The notes under the pieces: model-generated
Seen by the model: only the letters and a program-made list of their open reading frames with translations
What the model was told of the DNA's origin: nothing
Databases searched by the model: none
Shown here: positions 35,292 to 45,244 of the stretch, piece by piece
Layout: every line of letters starts with the position of its first letter
Position numbering within the stretch: position 1 is the stretch's first letter
Position numbers and translations under genes: made by a program
From: Nocardioides sp. zg-1228
GTDB taxonomy: Bacteria; Actinomycetota; Actinomycetes; Propionibacteriales; Nocardioidaceae
Assembly (NCBI RefSeq): GCF_017086465.1
Contig: NZ_CP070961.1
Coordinates: 558,001-622,000, forward strand
Direction of reading: 5' to 3'
Length of the DNA: 64,000 bases

Positions 35292-36139
35292 CCGAGAAGC
35301 CCGACGAGAAGGCCGCCGGCAAGGCCGCCGACGAGTCCGACGACAAGACCGACTCCAACGAGGCGGCGCGTCCGGCCGAGGAGCGCAACCTCGAGAACGC
35401 CAAGGCCCAGACCGGCACCGGCACCGGCGTCGAGCAGCGCGCGCCCGAGCAGTCGCCGGAGAACGTGCCGGCGCCGACGGGTGAGATGCACGCGGTCGGC
35501 GTGCGCCACGGCATGTTCGGTGTCACCGGCACCGGCGACACGTCCGGCTACGGCGGCCTGGTCAAGGCGATCCGCTTCCCCGAGGCGTCCCCGAGGCCCT
35601 ACGGCGGCTGGTTCGACGAGGTGGCCGACGCGCTCGAGGAGCGCCTCGAGGCCGCCGGGCTCACCTCGGCCATCGAGAGCGTCGTGGTGCACCGCGGCGA
35701 GATCACCTTCCACGTCCGGCGCGAGGACCTGCCCTTCGTGGCGCAGATGCTCCGCGACGACGAGGCTCTCCGCTTCGAGTTCTGCTCCGGCGTCAGCGGG
35801 GTCCACTACCCCGACGACACGGGGCGCGAGCTCCACGCGGTCTACCACCTGACGTCGATGACCCACAACCGGCTGATCCGGGTCGAGGTCACGGCGCCCG
35901 ACAGCGACCCGCACGTGCCGAGCCTGGTGAGCATCTACCCGACGCTCGACTGGCACGAGCGCGAGACCTACGACATGTTCGGGATGATCTTCGACGGTCA
36001 CCCCGCTCTGACCCGGGTGCTCATGCCGGACGACTGGCCGGGCCACCCGCAGCGCAAGGACTACCCCCTCGGCGGCATCCCCGTCGAGTACAAGGGCGGG
36101 TCCATCCCTCCGCCCGACCAGCGCAGGAGCTACAACTGA
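35288..36139 (+). CDS. nuoC: NADH-quinone oxidoreductase subunit C
   Basis: A 283-residue peripheral-arm subunit. The 30-kDa-subunit signature is [18 protein letters not shown] with [13 protein letters not shown] after it. The first 65 residues or so are a hydrophilic tail rich in Lys, Glu, Asp and Ala, probably disordered; actinobacterial NuoC often has such an extension. [16 protein letters not shown] begins the conserved part. It is separate from NuoD here, unlike the fused form in some proteobacteria. Confidence 0.95.
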   Translation: MTEKPDEKAAGKAADESDDKTDSNEAARPAEERNLENAKAQTGTGTGVEQRAPEQSPENVPAPTGEMHAVGVRHGMFGVTGTGDTSGYGGLVKAIRFPEASPRPYGGWFDEVADALEERLEAAGLTSAIESVVVHRGEITFHVRREDLPFVAQMLRDDEALRFEFCSGVSGVHYPDDTGRELHAVYHLTSMTHNRLIRVEVTAPDSDPHVPSLVSIYPTLDWHERETYDMFGMIFDGHPALTRVLMPDDWPGHPQRKDYPLGGIPVEYKGGSIPPPDQRRSYN

Positions 36140-37479
36140 TGGCTACCGACAACGACCTCTACGCCACCCCGGGCGAGACCAGCCAGGGCCGCGTCTTCAC
36201 CGTCACCGGCCAGGACTGGGACTCGATCACCCAGAGCATCAGCGAGTCCGCCGACGAGCGGGTCGTGGTCAACATGGGTCCGCAGCACCCCTCGACCCAC
36301 GGCGTGCTCCGGCTCATCCTCGAGCTCGAGGGGGAGACGGTCACCGAGGCCCGGTGCGGCATCGGCTACCTCCACACCGGCATCGAGAAGAACATGGAGT
36401 ACCGCTCCTGGGTGCAGGGCGTCACCTACTGCACCCGCATGGACTACCTCTCCCCGTTCTACAACGAGGCGACCTACGTCCTGGGCGTGGAGCGGCTGCT
36501 CGACATCGAGGACCAGATCCCGGAGAAGGCGCAGGTCATGCGCGTGCTCCTGATGGAGCTCAACCGGCTCTCCTCCCACCTCGTCGCGATCGCCACCGGC
36601 GGCATGGAGCTGGGCGCGCTGACGGTCATGACCATCGGCTTCCGCGAGCGCGAGCTGGTGCTCGACCTGTTCGAGCTGATCACCGGCCTGCGGATGAACC
36701 ACGCGTTCATCCGCCCCGGCGGCGTCGCGCAGGACCTGCCGCCCGGTGCGCTCGACGAGATCCGCGACTTCATCGCGCTGATGAGGAAGCGGCTGCCCGA
36801 GTACGCCGCGCTGTGCAACGCCAACCCGATCTTCAAGGGCCGCCTGGAGGGTGTCGGGCACCTCGACCTCGCCGGCTGCCTGGCGCTGGGGCTCACCGGC
36901 CCGGTGCTGCGCTCGACCGGCTACGCCTGGGACCTCCGCAAGACCCAGCCCTACTGCGGCTACGAGGACTACGACTTCGAGGTCCAGACCTGGGACACCG
37001 CCGACTCCTACGGCCGCTTCCGCATCCGGCTCAACGAGATGTGGGAGTCGCTCAAGATCGTCGAGCAGTGCGCCGACCGCCTCGCCGGTCTCGAGGGCGC
37101 GCCCGTGATGGTGGGCGACAAGAAGATCGCGTGGCCCAGCCAGCTCGCCATCGGCAGCGACGGCATGGGCAACAGCCTCGACCACATCCGCCACATCATG
37201 GGCGAGTCGATGGAGGCCCTGATCCACCACTTCAAGCTGGTCACCGAGGGCTTCCGGGTCCCGGCCGGACAGGCCTACGTCCCGATCGAGTCGCCCCGGG
37301 GCGAGCTGGGCGCCCACGTCGTCTCCGACGGCGGCACGCGGCCCTTCCGCGCCCACTTCCGCGACCCGTCGTTCACCAACCTGCAGGCGACGAGCGTGAT
37401 GAGCGAGGGCGGCATGGTCGCCGACGTCATCGTCGCCATCGCCTCCATCGACCCCGTGATGGGAGGAGTCGACCGATGA
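36139..37479 (+). CDS. nuoD: NADH-quinone oxidoreductase subunit D
   Basis: A 446-residue 49-kDa-type subunit that lines the quinone pocket with Nuo[16 protein letters not shown] near residue 50 holds the conserved His of the quinone site. [25 protein letters not shown] and the C-terminal DPVMGGVDR are invariant. The ATG overlaps the nuoC stop by one base, and its own stop overlaps nuoE (ATGA). Confidence 0.97.
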   Translation: MATDNDLYATPGETSQGRVFTVTGQDWDSITQSISESADERVVVNMGPQHPSTHGVLRLILELEGETVTEARCGIGYLHTGIEKNMEYRSWVQGVTYCTRMDYLSPFYNEATYVLGVERLLDIEDQIPEKAQVMRVLLMELNRLSSHLVAIATGGMELGALTVMTIGFRERELVLDLFELITGLRMNHAFIRPGGVAQDLPPGALDEIRDFIALMRKRLPEYAALCNANPIFKGRLEGVGHLDLAGCLALGLTGPVLRSTGYAWDLRKTQPYCGYEDYDFEVQTWDTADSYGRFRIRLNEMWESLKIVEQCADRLAGLEGAPVMVGDKKIAWPSQLAIGSDGMGNSLDHIRHIMGESMEALIHHFKLVTEGFRVPAGQAYVPIESPRGELGAHVVSDGGTRPFRAHFRDPSFTNLQATSVMSEGGMVADVIVAIASIDPVMGGVDR

Positions 37480-38153
37480 GCGCCGACCACAGCCTCGAGC
37501 GCCCTGGCCTCGACGAGAAGACCTGGGCCGAGCTGCGCGAGATCGCGGACCGCTACCCCGAGAAGCGCTCGGGCCTGCTGCCGATGCTGCACCTCGTGCA
37601 GTCGGTCGAGGGCCGGGTCACGCCCGAGGGCATCGAGGCCTGCGCCGAGGTGCTCGGCATCAGCGCCGCCGAGGTCAACGGCGTGGCGACCTTCTACACG
37701 ATGTACAAGCGCAAGCCGGTCGGCGACTACCACGTCGGCGTGTGCACCAACACGCTGTGCGCGGTGATGGGCGGCGACCTGATCTTCGAGCGGCTCAAGG
37801 AGCACCTCGACGTCGGCAACGACGAGACCACCGAGGACGGCAAGATCACCCTCGAGCACGTCGAGTGCAACGCCGCGTGCGACTACGCCCCGGTGATGAT
37901 GGTCAACTGGGAGTTCATGGACAACCAGACGCCGGAGTCGGCCGTGGAGGTCGTCGACGACCTGCGTGCCGGCAAGGAGGTCCGCTCCACCCGCGGCCCG
38001 CGCCTGTGCACGTGGCGCGAGGCCGAGCGGGTGCTCGCCGGCTTCCCCGACGACCGCGCCGACGAGGGGCCGGCCGCCGGCCCCGCCTCGCTGGCCGGGC
38101 TCGCGATCGCCCGTGAGAAGGGCTGGACGGCTCCGGAGGGAGAGAGCAAGTGA
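37476..38153 (+). CDS. nuoE: NADH-quinone oxidoreductase subunit E
   Basis: A 225-residue thioredoxin-fold subunit carrying a [2Fe-2S] cluster, ligated by two Cys in [13 protein letters not shown] and two in [11 protein letters not shown]. It forms the NADH-oxidising module with NuoF and NuoG. The C-terminal 60 residues extend past the usual end of the family. It overlaps nuoF by 4 bases (GTGA). Confidence 0.95.
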   Translation: MSADHSLERPGLDEKTWAELREIADRYPEKRSGLLPMLHLVQSVEGRVTPEGIEACAEVLGISAAEVNGVATFYTMYKRKPVGDYHVGVCTNTLCAVMGGDLIFERLKEHLDVGNDETTEDGKITLEHVECNAACDYAPVMMVNWEFMDNQTPESAVEVVDDLRAGKEVRSTRGPRLCTWREAERVLAGFPDDRADEGPAAGPASLAGLAIAREKGWTAPEGESK

Positions 38154-39460
38154 CGGACACACTGACCCCCGTCCTCACCGCCAACTGGGACGCCGAGCGC
38201 GCCTGGACCCTGGCGTCCTACGAGGAGCACGGCGGCTACGCGGCCGTCGACAAGGCGTTCGCGATGTCGCCCGACGACGTGATCAACGCCGTCAAGGAGT
38301 CCGGCCTCCGCGGTCGCGGCGGCGCCGGCTTCCCGACCGGCATGAAGTGGGGCTTCATCCCGCAGGACAACCCCCGGCCCAAGTACCTCGTCGTCAACGC
38401 CGACGAGTCCGAGCCGGGCACCTGCAAGGACATCCCGCTCATGATGGCCAGCCCCCACACGCTGGTCGAGGGCGTCATCATCAGCTCCTACGCGATCCGC
38501 GCCCACACCGCGTTCATCTACGTGCGCGGTGAGGTCCTCCACGTCATCCGCCGCCTCCAGCGCGCGGTGCAGGAGGCCTACCTGGCCGGCCACCTCGGCA
38601 AGAACATCCACGGCTCGGGCTACGACCTCGACCTCATCGTGCACGCCGGTGCCGGCGCCTACATCTGCGGCGAGGAGACGGCGCTGCTCGAGGGCCTCGA
38701 GGGCCGCCGCGGCCAGCCGCGGCTGCGCCCGCCGTTCCCGGCCGTCGCCGGCCTCTACGCCAGCCCGACGGTGATCAACAACGTCGAGTCGATCGCCTCC
38801 GTGCCGAGCATCATCGCCAACGGGGCCGCGTGGTTCGCCGGGATGGGCACCGAGAAGTCCAACGGCTTCGGCATCTTCAGCCTCTCGGGCCACGTCACCA
38901 ACCCGGGCCAGTACGAGGCGCCGCTCGGCATCACCCTGCGCGAGCTGATCGACCTGGCCGGCGGCATGCGCGAGGGCCACGAGCTCAAGTTCTGGACGCC
39001 CGGCGGCTCCAGCACCCCGCTGCTGACCCCCGAGCACCTCGACGTGCCGCTCGACTTCGAGGCCGTCGGCGCCGCCGGCTCCATGCTGGGCACCCGCGCC
39101 CTGCAGCTCTTCGACGAGACCACCTGCGTGGTGCGCGCGGTGCTGCGGTGGACCGAGTTCTACAAGCACGAGTCGTGCGGCAAGTGCACCCCGTGCCGCG
39201 AGGGCACGTGGTGGCTGACCCAGACGATGGCCAGGCTGGAGAACGGGCAGGGCAGCGAGGACGACCTCGACCTGCTCCTCGACCAGTGCGACAACATCCT
39301 CGGCCGCGCGTTCTGCGCCCTCGGTGACGGTGCCACGAGCCCCATCTCGAGCTCGATCCAGCACTTCCGCGACGAGTACCTCGCGCACCTGACCCACGGC
39401 GGCTGCCCGTTCGACCCGGCCGCCTCGACCGCCTTCGCACCGGTGGGAGCACCCGCATGA
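38150..39460 (+). CDS. nuoF: NADH-quinone oxidoreductase subunit F
   Basis: A 436-residue subunit that binds NADH, FMN and a [4Fe-4S] cluster. [15 protein letters not shown] (about 49-63) is the nucleotide motif, [15 protein letters not shown] the FMN region, and [12 protein letters not shown] (about 341-352) holds three cluster cysteines, with a fourth in GRAFCALGD. The GTG start overlaps nuoE, and the stop overlaps nuoG. Confidence 0.97.
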   Translation: MTDTLTPVLTANWDAERAWTLASYEEHGGYAAVDKAFAMSPDDVINAVKESGLRGRGGAGFPTGMKWGFIPQDNPRPKYLVVNADESEPGTCKDIPLMMASPHTLVEGVIISSYAIRAHTAFIYVRGEVLHVIRRLQRAVQEAYLAGHLGKNIHGSGYDLDLIVHAGAGAYICGEETALLEGLEGRRGQPRLRPPFPAVAGLYASPTVINNVESIASVPSIIANGAAWFAGMGTEKSNGFGIFSLSGHVTNPGQYEAPLGITLRELIDLAGGMREGHELKFWTPGGSSTPLLTPEHLDVPLDFEAVGAAGSMLGTRALQLFDETTCVVRAVLRWTEFYKHESCGKCTPCREGTWWLTQTMARLENGQGSEDDLDLLLDQCDNILGRAFCALGDGATSPISSSIQHFRDEYLAHLTHGGCPFDPAASTAFAPVGAPA

Positions 39461-41907
39461 GCACGACCGACAAGGCGCCGGAGAAGATCGACACCGACCT
39501 GGTCACCCTGACCATCGACGGCGTCCAGGTCAGCGTCCCCAAGGACACGCTCGTCATCCGCGCCGCCGAGCAGGTCGGCGTGCAGATCCCGCGCTTCTGC
39601 GACCACCCGCTGCTCGACCCGGTCGGCGCGTGCCGCCAGTGCCTGGTCGACATCCCCGACGCCGGCAACGGCCGGGGATTCCCCAAGCCGCAGGCCTCGT
39701 GCACGCTTCCGGTGGCCGACGGCATGGTCGTCAACACCCAGGCGACCAGCGAGGTGGCCGACAAGGCGCAGCAGGGGATCATGGAGTTCCTGCTGATCAA
39801 CCACCCGCTCGACTGCCCGGTGTGCGACAAGGGCGGCGAGTGCCCTCTGCAGAACCAGGCGATGAGCAACGGCCGCGGTGAGAGCCGGTTCTCCGAGCAC
39901 GGTGGGATCAAGCGCACGTTCCCCAAGCCGATCAACATCTCCGCCCAGGTGCTGCTCGACCGCGAGCGCTGCGTGCTGTGCGCGCGCTGCACCCGCTTCT
40001 CCGAGCAGATCGCCGGCGACCCGTTCATCGCCCTCGCCGAGCGCGGTGCGCTCCAGCAGGTCGCGATCTACGAGCGCGAGCCCTTCGAGAGCTACTTCTC
40101 CGGCAACGCGATCCAGATCTGCCCGGTCGGCGCGCTCACCTCGGCCGACTACCGCTTCCGCTCGCGCCCGTTCGACCTGGTCTCCGTGCCCGGCGTCGCC
40201 GAGCACGACGCCTGCGGCTCCGCGATCCGCATCGACCACCGCCGCGGCAAGGTGATGCGCCGCCTGGCCGGCAACGACCCCGAGGTCAACGAGGAGTGGA
40301 TCAGCGACAAGGACCGGTTCGCCTTCCGCTACACCCAGCTCCCCGACCGGATCACCTACCCGCAGGTCCGCGACAACGGTGAGCTGCGTCCGGCCTCGTG
40401 GCCCGAGGCGTTCGCCGTCGCCGCGCGCGGCCTGCGTGACGCCGGCGCCGCCGCCGTGCTCACCGGTGGCCGGCTGACCGCCGAGGACGCCTACGCCTAC
40501 GCGAAGTTCGCGCGGGTCTCGCTCGGCACCAACGACATCGACTTCCGGGCCCGCCCGCACAGCGCCGAGGAGGCCGCCTTCCTGGCCTCCCACGTCGCGC
40601 TGGCCGGTGACGTCACCTACGCCGACCTCGAGGCCGCACCCGTCGTGGTGCTGCTCGGCCTCGAGCCCGAGGACGAGGCCGCGGCCATCTTCCTGCGGCT
40701 GCGCAAGGCGGCCAAGCGCGGGCGTACGCAGGTCGTGTCCGTCGCGCCCTACACCTCGCGCGGCCTCGCCAAGATGAACGGCCGGCTCGTGCCGGCCGCG
40801 CCCGGCACCGAGGCCGAGGTGATCGGCTCGCTCAAGGACGCCGAGCACGGCATCACCAACGACGCCGTGATCCTCGTCGGCGAGCGGCTCGCCCAGACCC
40901 ACGGCGCCCTCGCCGCCGCCGCCGAGCTCGCCGCCGGCACCGGCGCGCGGATCGCCTGGGTGCCGCGCCGTGCCGGAGACCGCGGAGCGGTCGAGGCGGG
41001 CGCCCTGCCCCACCTGCTGCCCGGCGGTCGTCCCGTCGCCGAGGCGTCCGCCCGCGTCGACGTGGGTGCCGCCTGGGGCGTGGACGCGCTGCCCGCCAAG
41101 GCCGGACGCGACGGCAACGCGATCGTGGCGGCCCTGGCCAAGGGTGAGCTCGGCGGCCTCGTCGTCGCGGGCGTCGACCCCGACGACACGGCCGACCCGG
41201 CCGCGTTCCGCGCCGCCCTCGACGCGGCCGGCTTCGTGGTCAGCCTCGAGCTCCGCGAGACCGACGTGACCCGCGTCGCCGACGTCGTCCTGCCGGTGGC
41301 ACCGGTCACCGACAAGGCCGGCACCTTCGTGACGTGGGACGGCCGGGCCCGCGCCTTCGACGCGGTCTTCGCCAACCCCGCCTCCCTCCCCGACCTGCGC
41401 GTCCTGTCCGGCATCGCCGACGAGCTCGCCGCGCTCGGCCAGGGTCGCCCGCTCGGCTTCCGCACGGTGGGCGAGGTGCGCGAGGAGATGCAGTCCCTCG
41501 GTCCGTGGGACGGCGCCCGCCCGGCGCTGGAGGCCGGCAAGGCCCCGCGTCCGGCCAAGCCGGTCCGCAAGGGCGAGACCGCGTTCGCGCTCGCGACCTG
41601 GAAGCAGCTCATCGACCTCGGCTCGCTGCAGGACGGCGAGGAGCACCTGCGCGCCACCGCCCGCAGGCCCGTGGCCCGCGTGAGCCGTGCGTCCTACGAG
41701 TCGGTGCTCGGCATGCTCGAGGCCCAGCCCGGCGGCGAGCAGCTCGTCACCGTCACCGGCGACCGGGGCAGCGTGACGCTGCCCGTCGAGGTCGCCGACC
41801 TGCCCGACGGCGTGGTCTGGGTCCCGGCCCGGTCCTTCGGCCGCGGCGTCCTCGCCGAGCTCGCCTCGCCCGGCAGCCCGGTCACCCTGAAGGGAGCCTC
41901 ACGATGA
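39457..41907 (+). CDS. nuoG: NADH-quinone oxidoreductase subunit G
   Basis: An 816-residue subunit with several iron-sulfur clusters. The N-terminal [2Fe-2S] ligands include Cys48, Cys59 and Cys62 ([16 protein letters not shown]). The [13 protein letters not shown] and [10 protein letters not shown] blocks carry the [4Fe-4S] clusters, with CPVGAL closing. A molybdopterin-oxidoreductase-like domain follows and holds no cofactor in complex I. The C-terminal 150 residues are less conserved. It overlaps nuoF and nuoH by 4 bases each. Confidence 0.96.
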   Translation: MSTTDKAPEKIDTDLVTLTIDGVQVSVPKDTLVIRAAEQVGVQIPRFCDHPLLDPVGACRQCLVDIPDAGNGRGFPKPQASCTLPVADGMVVNTQATSEVADKAQQGIMEFLLINHPLDCPVCDKGGECPLQNQAMSNGRGESRFSEHGGIKRTFPKPINISAQVLLDRERCVLCARCTRFSEQIAGDPFIALAERGALQQVAIYEREPFESYFSGNAIQICPVGALTSADYRFRSRPFDLVSVPGVAEHDACGSAIRIDHRRGKVMRRLAGNDPEVNEEWISDKDRFAFRYTQLPDRITYPQVRDNGELRPASWPEAFAVAARGLRDAGAAAVLTGGRLTAEDAYAYAKFARVSLGTNDIDFRARPHSAEEAAFLASHVALAGDVTYADLEAAPVVVLLGLEPEDEAAAIFLRLRKAAKRGRTQVVSVAPYTSRGLAKMNGRLVPAAPGTEAEVIGSLKDAEHGITNDAVILVGERLAQTHGALAAAAELAAGTGARIAWVPRRAGDRGAVEAGALPHLLPGGRPVAEASARVDVGAAWGVDALPAKAGRDGNAIVAALAKGELGGLVVAGVDPDDTADPAAFRAALDAAGFVVSLELRETDVTRVADVVLPVAPVTDKAGTFVTWDGRARAFDAVFANPASLPDLRVLSGIADELAALGQGRPLGFRTVGEVREEMQSLGPWDGARPALEAGKAPRPAKPVRKGETAFALATWKQLIDLGSLQDGEEHLRATARRPVARVSRASYESVLGMLEAQPGGEQLVTVTGDRGSVTLPVEVADLPDGVVWVPARSFGRGVLAELASPGSPVTLKGASR

Positions 41908-43238
41908 CGATGCTCGCTCCGCTGGCGGCGGACCTCCCGGACCCCGGCCTGGCCGCCTTCGGCCAGGACCCGTGGTGGGTGATCGCGCTCAAGGCCGTGC
42001 TCATCTTCCTGGTCCTGGTGCTGCTGACCCTGTTCAACATCTGGTTCGAGCGCCGGGTCGTGGCCCGGATGCAGCACCGCCCCGGGCCCAACGTCAACGG
42101 TCCCTTCGGCCTCCTGCAGTCGCTGGCCGACGGCGTCAAGCTCGCGCTCAAGGAGGACATCGTCCCCAAGGCGGCCGACAAGGTCGTCTTCCTGGTGGCG
42201 CCGATCATCGCGGTCGTGCCCGCCTTCGTGACCTGGGCGGTGATCCCGCTCGGGCCCGAGGTCAACTTCTTCGGCCACCGGACCCCGCTGCAGCTCACCG
42301 ACATGCCCGTGGCGGTGCTCTTCATGCTCGCCATCGCCTCGATCGGCATCTACGGCATCGTCCTCGGCGGCTGGTCGTCCGGCTCGACCTACTCCCTGCT
42401 CGGCGGTCTGCGCTCGAGCGCGCAGATGATCTCCTACGAGGTCGCGATGGGCCTCGCGCTCGTGGCGGTGTTCCTCTACGCCGGGTCGATGTCGACCTCG
42501 GAGATCGTCGCCGCACAGGACCGGCTCTGGTTCGGCCTGATCCTGCTGCCGTCCTTCGTCATCTACGTCATCTCGATGGTCGGCGAGACCAACCGCGCGC
42601 CCTTCGACCTCCCTGAGGCCGAGGGCGAGCTGGTCGGCGGCTTCCACACCGAGTACTCCAGCCTCAAGTTCGCGCTGTTCTTCCTGGCCGAGTACATCAA
42701 CCTCGCGACCGTGTCGGCCATCGCCACCACGCTCTTCCTCGGCGGCTGGGCCGCGCCGTGGGGCATCGAGCACGTGTGGGAGGGCGCCAACAGCGGCTAC
42801 TGGCCCCTGCTGTGGTTCTTCGGCAAGGTCTTCTGCTTCATCTTCCTGTTCGTGTGGCTGCGCGGCTCGCTGCCCCGCATGCGCTACGACCAGTTCATGG
42901 CGCTGGGCTGGAAGGTGCTCATCCCGGTCTCGCTGGCCTGGATCGTGGCCGTCGCGACCATCCGCGTCATCTCGCTCGAGGGCAACATCAACCGCACCTA
43001 CCTCGTGGCCGCGATCGCCGTGCTGCTGGTCCTCACCGTCGGGCTGATGTTCGTCGGGGACAAGACGTCCGAGGACGAGCCCGTCGAGGCGCGCGAGGAG
43101 CCGCACGACGCGTTCGCCGGCGGGTTCCCCGTGCCGCCGATGCCGACCGGCGGTGCCGTCCGCGGCGGCGCCCAGCCCCTCACGTTCGCCCAGAGCCGCA
43201 CCACCGTCACCGCCGCAGCGGAGGAGAACCATGAGTGA
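41904..43238 (+). CDS. nuoH: NADH-quinone oxidoreductase subunit H
   Basis: A 444-residue membrane subunit with eight or nine helices at the junction of the arms. [21 protein letters not shown] and [20 protein letters not shown] are the family signatures around the quinone entry. A hydrophilic C-terminal tail of about 55 residues is added. Translation begins at the ATG overlapping nuoG (ATGA) and ends 8 bases inside nuoI. Confidence 0.96.
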   Translation: MTMLAPLAADLPDPGLAAFGQDPWWVIALKAVLIFLVLVLLTLFNIWFERRVVARMQHRPGPNVNGPFGLLQSLADGVKLALKEDIVPKAADKVVFLVAPIIAVVPAFVTWAVIPLGPEVNFFGHRTPLQLTDMPVAVLFMLAIASIGIYGIVLGGWSSGSTYSLLGGLRSSAQMISYEVAMGLALVAVFLYAGSMSTSEIVAAQDRLWFGLILLPSFVIYVISMVGETNRAPFDLPEAEGELVGGFHTEYSSLKFALFFLAEYINLATVSAIATTLFLGGWAAPWGIEHVWEGANSGYWPLLWFFGKVFCFIFLFVWLRGSLPRMRYDQFMALGWKVLIPVSLAWIVAVATIRVISLEGNINRTYLVAAIAVLLVLTVGLMFVGDKTSEDEPVEAREEPHDAFAGGFPVPPMPTGGAVRGGAQPLTFAQSRTTVTAAAEENHE

Positions 43239-43788
43239 GTCGTCTCAGTCCGGGCAGGGCTCCAAGGGGATCAAGGAGAGTCTCTGGGACCCGATCGCCG
43301 GGTTCGGCGTCACCTTCCGAACGATGTTCAAGAAGGTCGTCACCGAGCAGTACCCGTTCGAGAAGGTGCCGACCGCTCCGCGCTTCCACGGCCGGCACCA
43401 GCTCAACCGCTGGCCCGACGGGCTGGAGAAGTGCATCGGATGCGAGCTGTGCGCCTGGGCCTGTCCTGCCGACGCGATCTACGTCGAGGGCGCGTCCAAC
43501 GTCGACCTGCCCGACGGCTCCGGTCGCTTCAGCCCCGGTGAGCGCTACGGCCGCGTCTACCAGATCAACTACCTGCGCTGCATCCTGTGCGGGCTCTGCA
43601 TCGAGGCGTGCCCGACCCGCGCGCTGACCATGACCAACGAGTACGAGCTCGCCGACGACAACCGGGCCGACCTCATCTACGAGAAGTCCGACCTGCTGGC
43701 CCCGCTCCTGCCGGGCATGGAGGAGCCGCCGCACGCGATGCGCCTCGGCGACGACGAGGGCGACTACTACCGGGGGGCGACCCGATGA
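43231..43788 (+). CDS. nuoI: NADH-quinone oxidoreductase subunit I
   Basis: A 185-residue ferredoxin-like subunit with two [4Fe-4S] clusters: [17 protein letters not shown] and [20 protein letters not shown] upstream of the ATG at 43231 supports the start. The stop overlaps not nuoJ but the first of four tandem mini-ORFs (ATGA), an arrangement not expected for this operon. Confidence 0.97.
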   Translation: MSESSQSGQGSKGIKESLWDPIAGFGVTFRTMFKKVVTEQYPFEKVPTAPRFHGRHQLNRWPDGLEKCIGCELCAWACPADAIYVEGASNVDLPDGSGRFSPGERYGRVYQINYLRCILCGLCIEACPTRALTMTNEYELADDNRADLIYEKSDLLAPLLPGMEEPPHAMRLGDDEGDYYRGATR

Positions 43789-43859
43789 ACCGCCCCACGC
43801 AGTTCTCGTCCTCCTCCGCTTCGCTCCTCCGTCCGACAACTCCGAGGGGACCCCGATGA
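43785..43859 (+). CDS. Mini-ORF, unit 1 (24 residues)
   Basis: The peptide starts [15 protein letters not shown] and ends PTTPRGPR. Its ATG overlaps the nuoI stop and its stop overlaps the next ATG. Translation is likely from the architecture; a function for the peptide is unproven. Confidence 0.5.
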   Translation: MNRPTQFSSSSASLLRPTTPRGPR

Positions 43860-43930
43860 ACCACCCCACGAAGTTCTCGTCCTCCTCCGCTTCGCTCCTC
43901 CGTCCGACAACTCCGAGGGGACCCCGATGA
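43856..43930 (+). CDS. Mini-ORF, unit 2 (24 residues)
   Basis: The peptide starts [15 protein letters not shown], with the same C-terminal PTTPRGPR. It differs from unit 1 at residues 3 and 6. Confidence 0.5.
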   Translation: MNHPTKFSSSSASLLRPTTPRGPR

Positions 43931-44001
43931 ACCACCCCACGGAGTTCTCGTCCTCCTCCGCTTCGCTCCTCCGTCCGACAACTCCGAGGGGACCCCGATG
44001 A
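43927..44001 (+). CDS. Mini-ORF, unit 3 (24 residues)
   Basis: The peptide starts [15 protein letters not shown]. It differs from unit 2 by Lys to Glu at residue 6. Confidence 0.5.
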   Translation: MNHPTEFSSSSASLLRPTTPRGPR

Positions 44002-44072
44002 ACCACCCCACGGAGTTCTCGTCCTCCTCCGCTCCGCTCCTCCGTCCGACAACTCCGAGGGGACCCCGATGA
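43998..44072 (+). CDS. Mini-ORF, unit 4 (24 residues)
   Basis: The peptide starts MNHPTEFSSSSAPLL (Ser to Pro at residue 13). Its stop overlaps the nuoJ ATG, and its GAGGGGA is the nuoJ ribosome binding site. Confidence 0.5.
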   Translation: MNHPTEFSSSSAPLLRPTTPRGPR

Positions 44073-44944
44073 CCTTCTGGATCCTCGCCCCGATCATGGT
44101 CGCGGCCGCGCTGGGCATCCTGTTCGTCCGCAAGGCCGTGCACGCCGCGCTGCTGCTCGCCGTGGTGATGATCAGCCTGGCGTTCCTCTACGCCGTGCTC
44201 GACGCGCCGTTCCTCTTCGCGGTGCAGATCATCGTCTACACCGGCGCGATCTTGATGCTCTTCCTGTTCGTGATGATGCTCATCGGCGTCGACGCCACGG
44301 ACTCCGTCGTGGAGACCATCCGCGGCCAGCGCGCGATGGCGATCGTGCTGGGCCTGATGTTCGGGATCGTGCTGGTCCTGGGCCTCAGCCAGGTCACCCT
44401 CGGCACGGTCGTCGGCCTCGACGAGGCCAACGCCGGGGGCAACGTGCCCGCGATCGCCAACATCCTGTTCTCCCGCTACGTCTTCGCCTTCGAGGCGACC
44501 AGCGCGCTGCTGATCACCGCAGCCCTCGGCGCGATGGTGCTCGCCCACCGCGAGCGCCTCACGCCCAGGGCGACGCAGGCCGACCTCGCCGCCCAGCGGC
44601 TGCGTGACTACGCCGAGCACGGCAAGCACCCCGGTCCGCTCCCCGCGCCCGGCGTCTACGCTCGCCACAACGCGGTCGACACCCCCGCGCTGCTGCCCGA
44701 CGGCACGCCGGCCGAGTCGTCGGTCTCGCGCGTGCTCGTCGCCCGCGGCACGGTCCGCTCGGCCCCGGCGTTCGCCGACGACATCGTCGACGTGCGCCGC
44801 CAGATCGGCGACCCGAGCGCGATGCCGGAGACCTCGGGCAAGGCCGGCTCGCCCGCCACCACCGAGGAGGACGTCGTCAAGCACGCCGACAGCCACGCCG
44901 CCGGTGACCCCGTCGTCGGCACGGACAAGGACACGGACCAGTGA
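44069..44944 (+). CDS. nuoJ: NADH-quinone oxidoreductase subunit J
   Basis: A 291-residue membrane subunit: five helices in the first 165 residues, including [19 protein letters not shown] with the conserved mid-helix signature, then a long polar tail of about 110 residues with no recognised domain. Long tails occur in other actinobacterial NuoJ proteins. Its ATG is the last in the chain of tandem coupled mini-ORFs, so its expression may depend on reinitiation. The stop overlaps nuoK (GTGA). Confidence 0.95.
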   Translation: MTFWILAPIMVAAALGILFVRKAVHAALLLAVVMISLAFLYAVLDAPFLFAVQIIVYTGAILMLFLFVMMLIGVDATDSVVETIRGQRAMAIVLGLMFGIVLVLGLSQVTLGTVVGLDEANAGGNVPAIANILFSRYVFAFEATSALLITAALGAMVLAHRERLTPRATQADLAAQRLRDYAEHGKHPGPLPAPGVYARHNAVDTPALLPDGTPAESSVSRVLVARGTVRSAPAFADDIVDVRRQIGDPSAMPETSGKAGSPATTEEDVVKHADSHAAGDPVVGTDKDTDQ

Positions 44945-45234
44945 CCCAGTACATCGTCCTCTCGGCGATCCTGTTCACCATCGGCTGCGTGGGCGTCCTG
45001 ACGCGCCGCAACGCCATCGTGGTGTTCATGTGCGTCGAGCTGATGCTCAACGCCTGCAACCTGGCGTTCGTGGCCTTCGCCCGCCAGCACGGCAACCTCG
45101 ACGGGCAGATCACCGCCTTCTTCGTGATGGTCGTGGCCGCTGCCGAGGTCGTGATCGGGCTCGCGATCATCATGACCATCTTCCGCACCCGACGCTCGGC
45201 CTCGGTCGACGACGCCAGCCTGCTGAAGTACTGA
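44941..45234 (+). CDS. nuoK: NADH-quinone oxidoreductase subunit K
   Basis: A 97-residue three-helix membrane subunit. [20 protein letters not shown] contains the conserved Glu of helix 2, and [13 protein letters not shown] contains the second Glu, both in the proton path. The GTG start overlaps nuoJ. nuoL starts 10 bases after the stop, with GGGAGCA as ribosome binding site. Confidence 0.96.
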   Translation: MTQYIVLSAILFTIGCVGVLTRRNAIVVFMCVELMLNACNLAFVAFARQHGNLDGQITAFFVMVVAAAEVVIGLAIIMTIFRTRRSASVDDASLLKY

Positions 45235-45244
45235 GGGAGCACTC

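Larger units (their letters stand above)
43785..44071 (+). repeat. Four tandem 71-bp units between nuoI and nuoJ, each a coupled mini-ORF
   Basis: ATG codons occur at 43785, 43856, 43927, 43998 and 44069 (nuoJ), exactly 71 bases apart. Each unit has the core CCTCCGCTTCGCTCCTCCG (with one T to C change in the fourth unit) and ends GAGGGGACCCCGATGA. Each encodes 24 codons plus a stop, overlapping the next start as ATGA. GAGGGGA lies 5-6 bases before every ATG as a ribosome binding site. The units differ at only a few positions, mostly near the 5' end. There are no spacers between units, so this is not a CRISPR array. Confidence 0.9.

Noticed and set aside
39160..41646. 828-codon open frame on the minus strand opposite nuoG
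   Set aside because: nuoG is certain on the plus strand; the antisense frame is low-complexity and has no start signals.
43785..44071. The 71-bp array as a CRISPR
   Set aside because: There are no variable spacers between the units, no cas genes, and every unit is coding in the same way.
43673..44896. Minus-strand frame with an [14 protein letters not shown] repeat
   Set aside because: The repeated peptide is the reverse reading of the 71-bp units. It lacks ribosome binding sites, while the plus-strand units have perfect stop/start overlaps.
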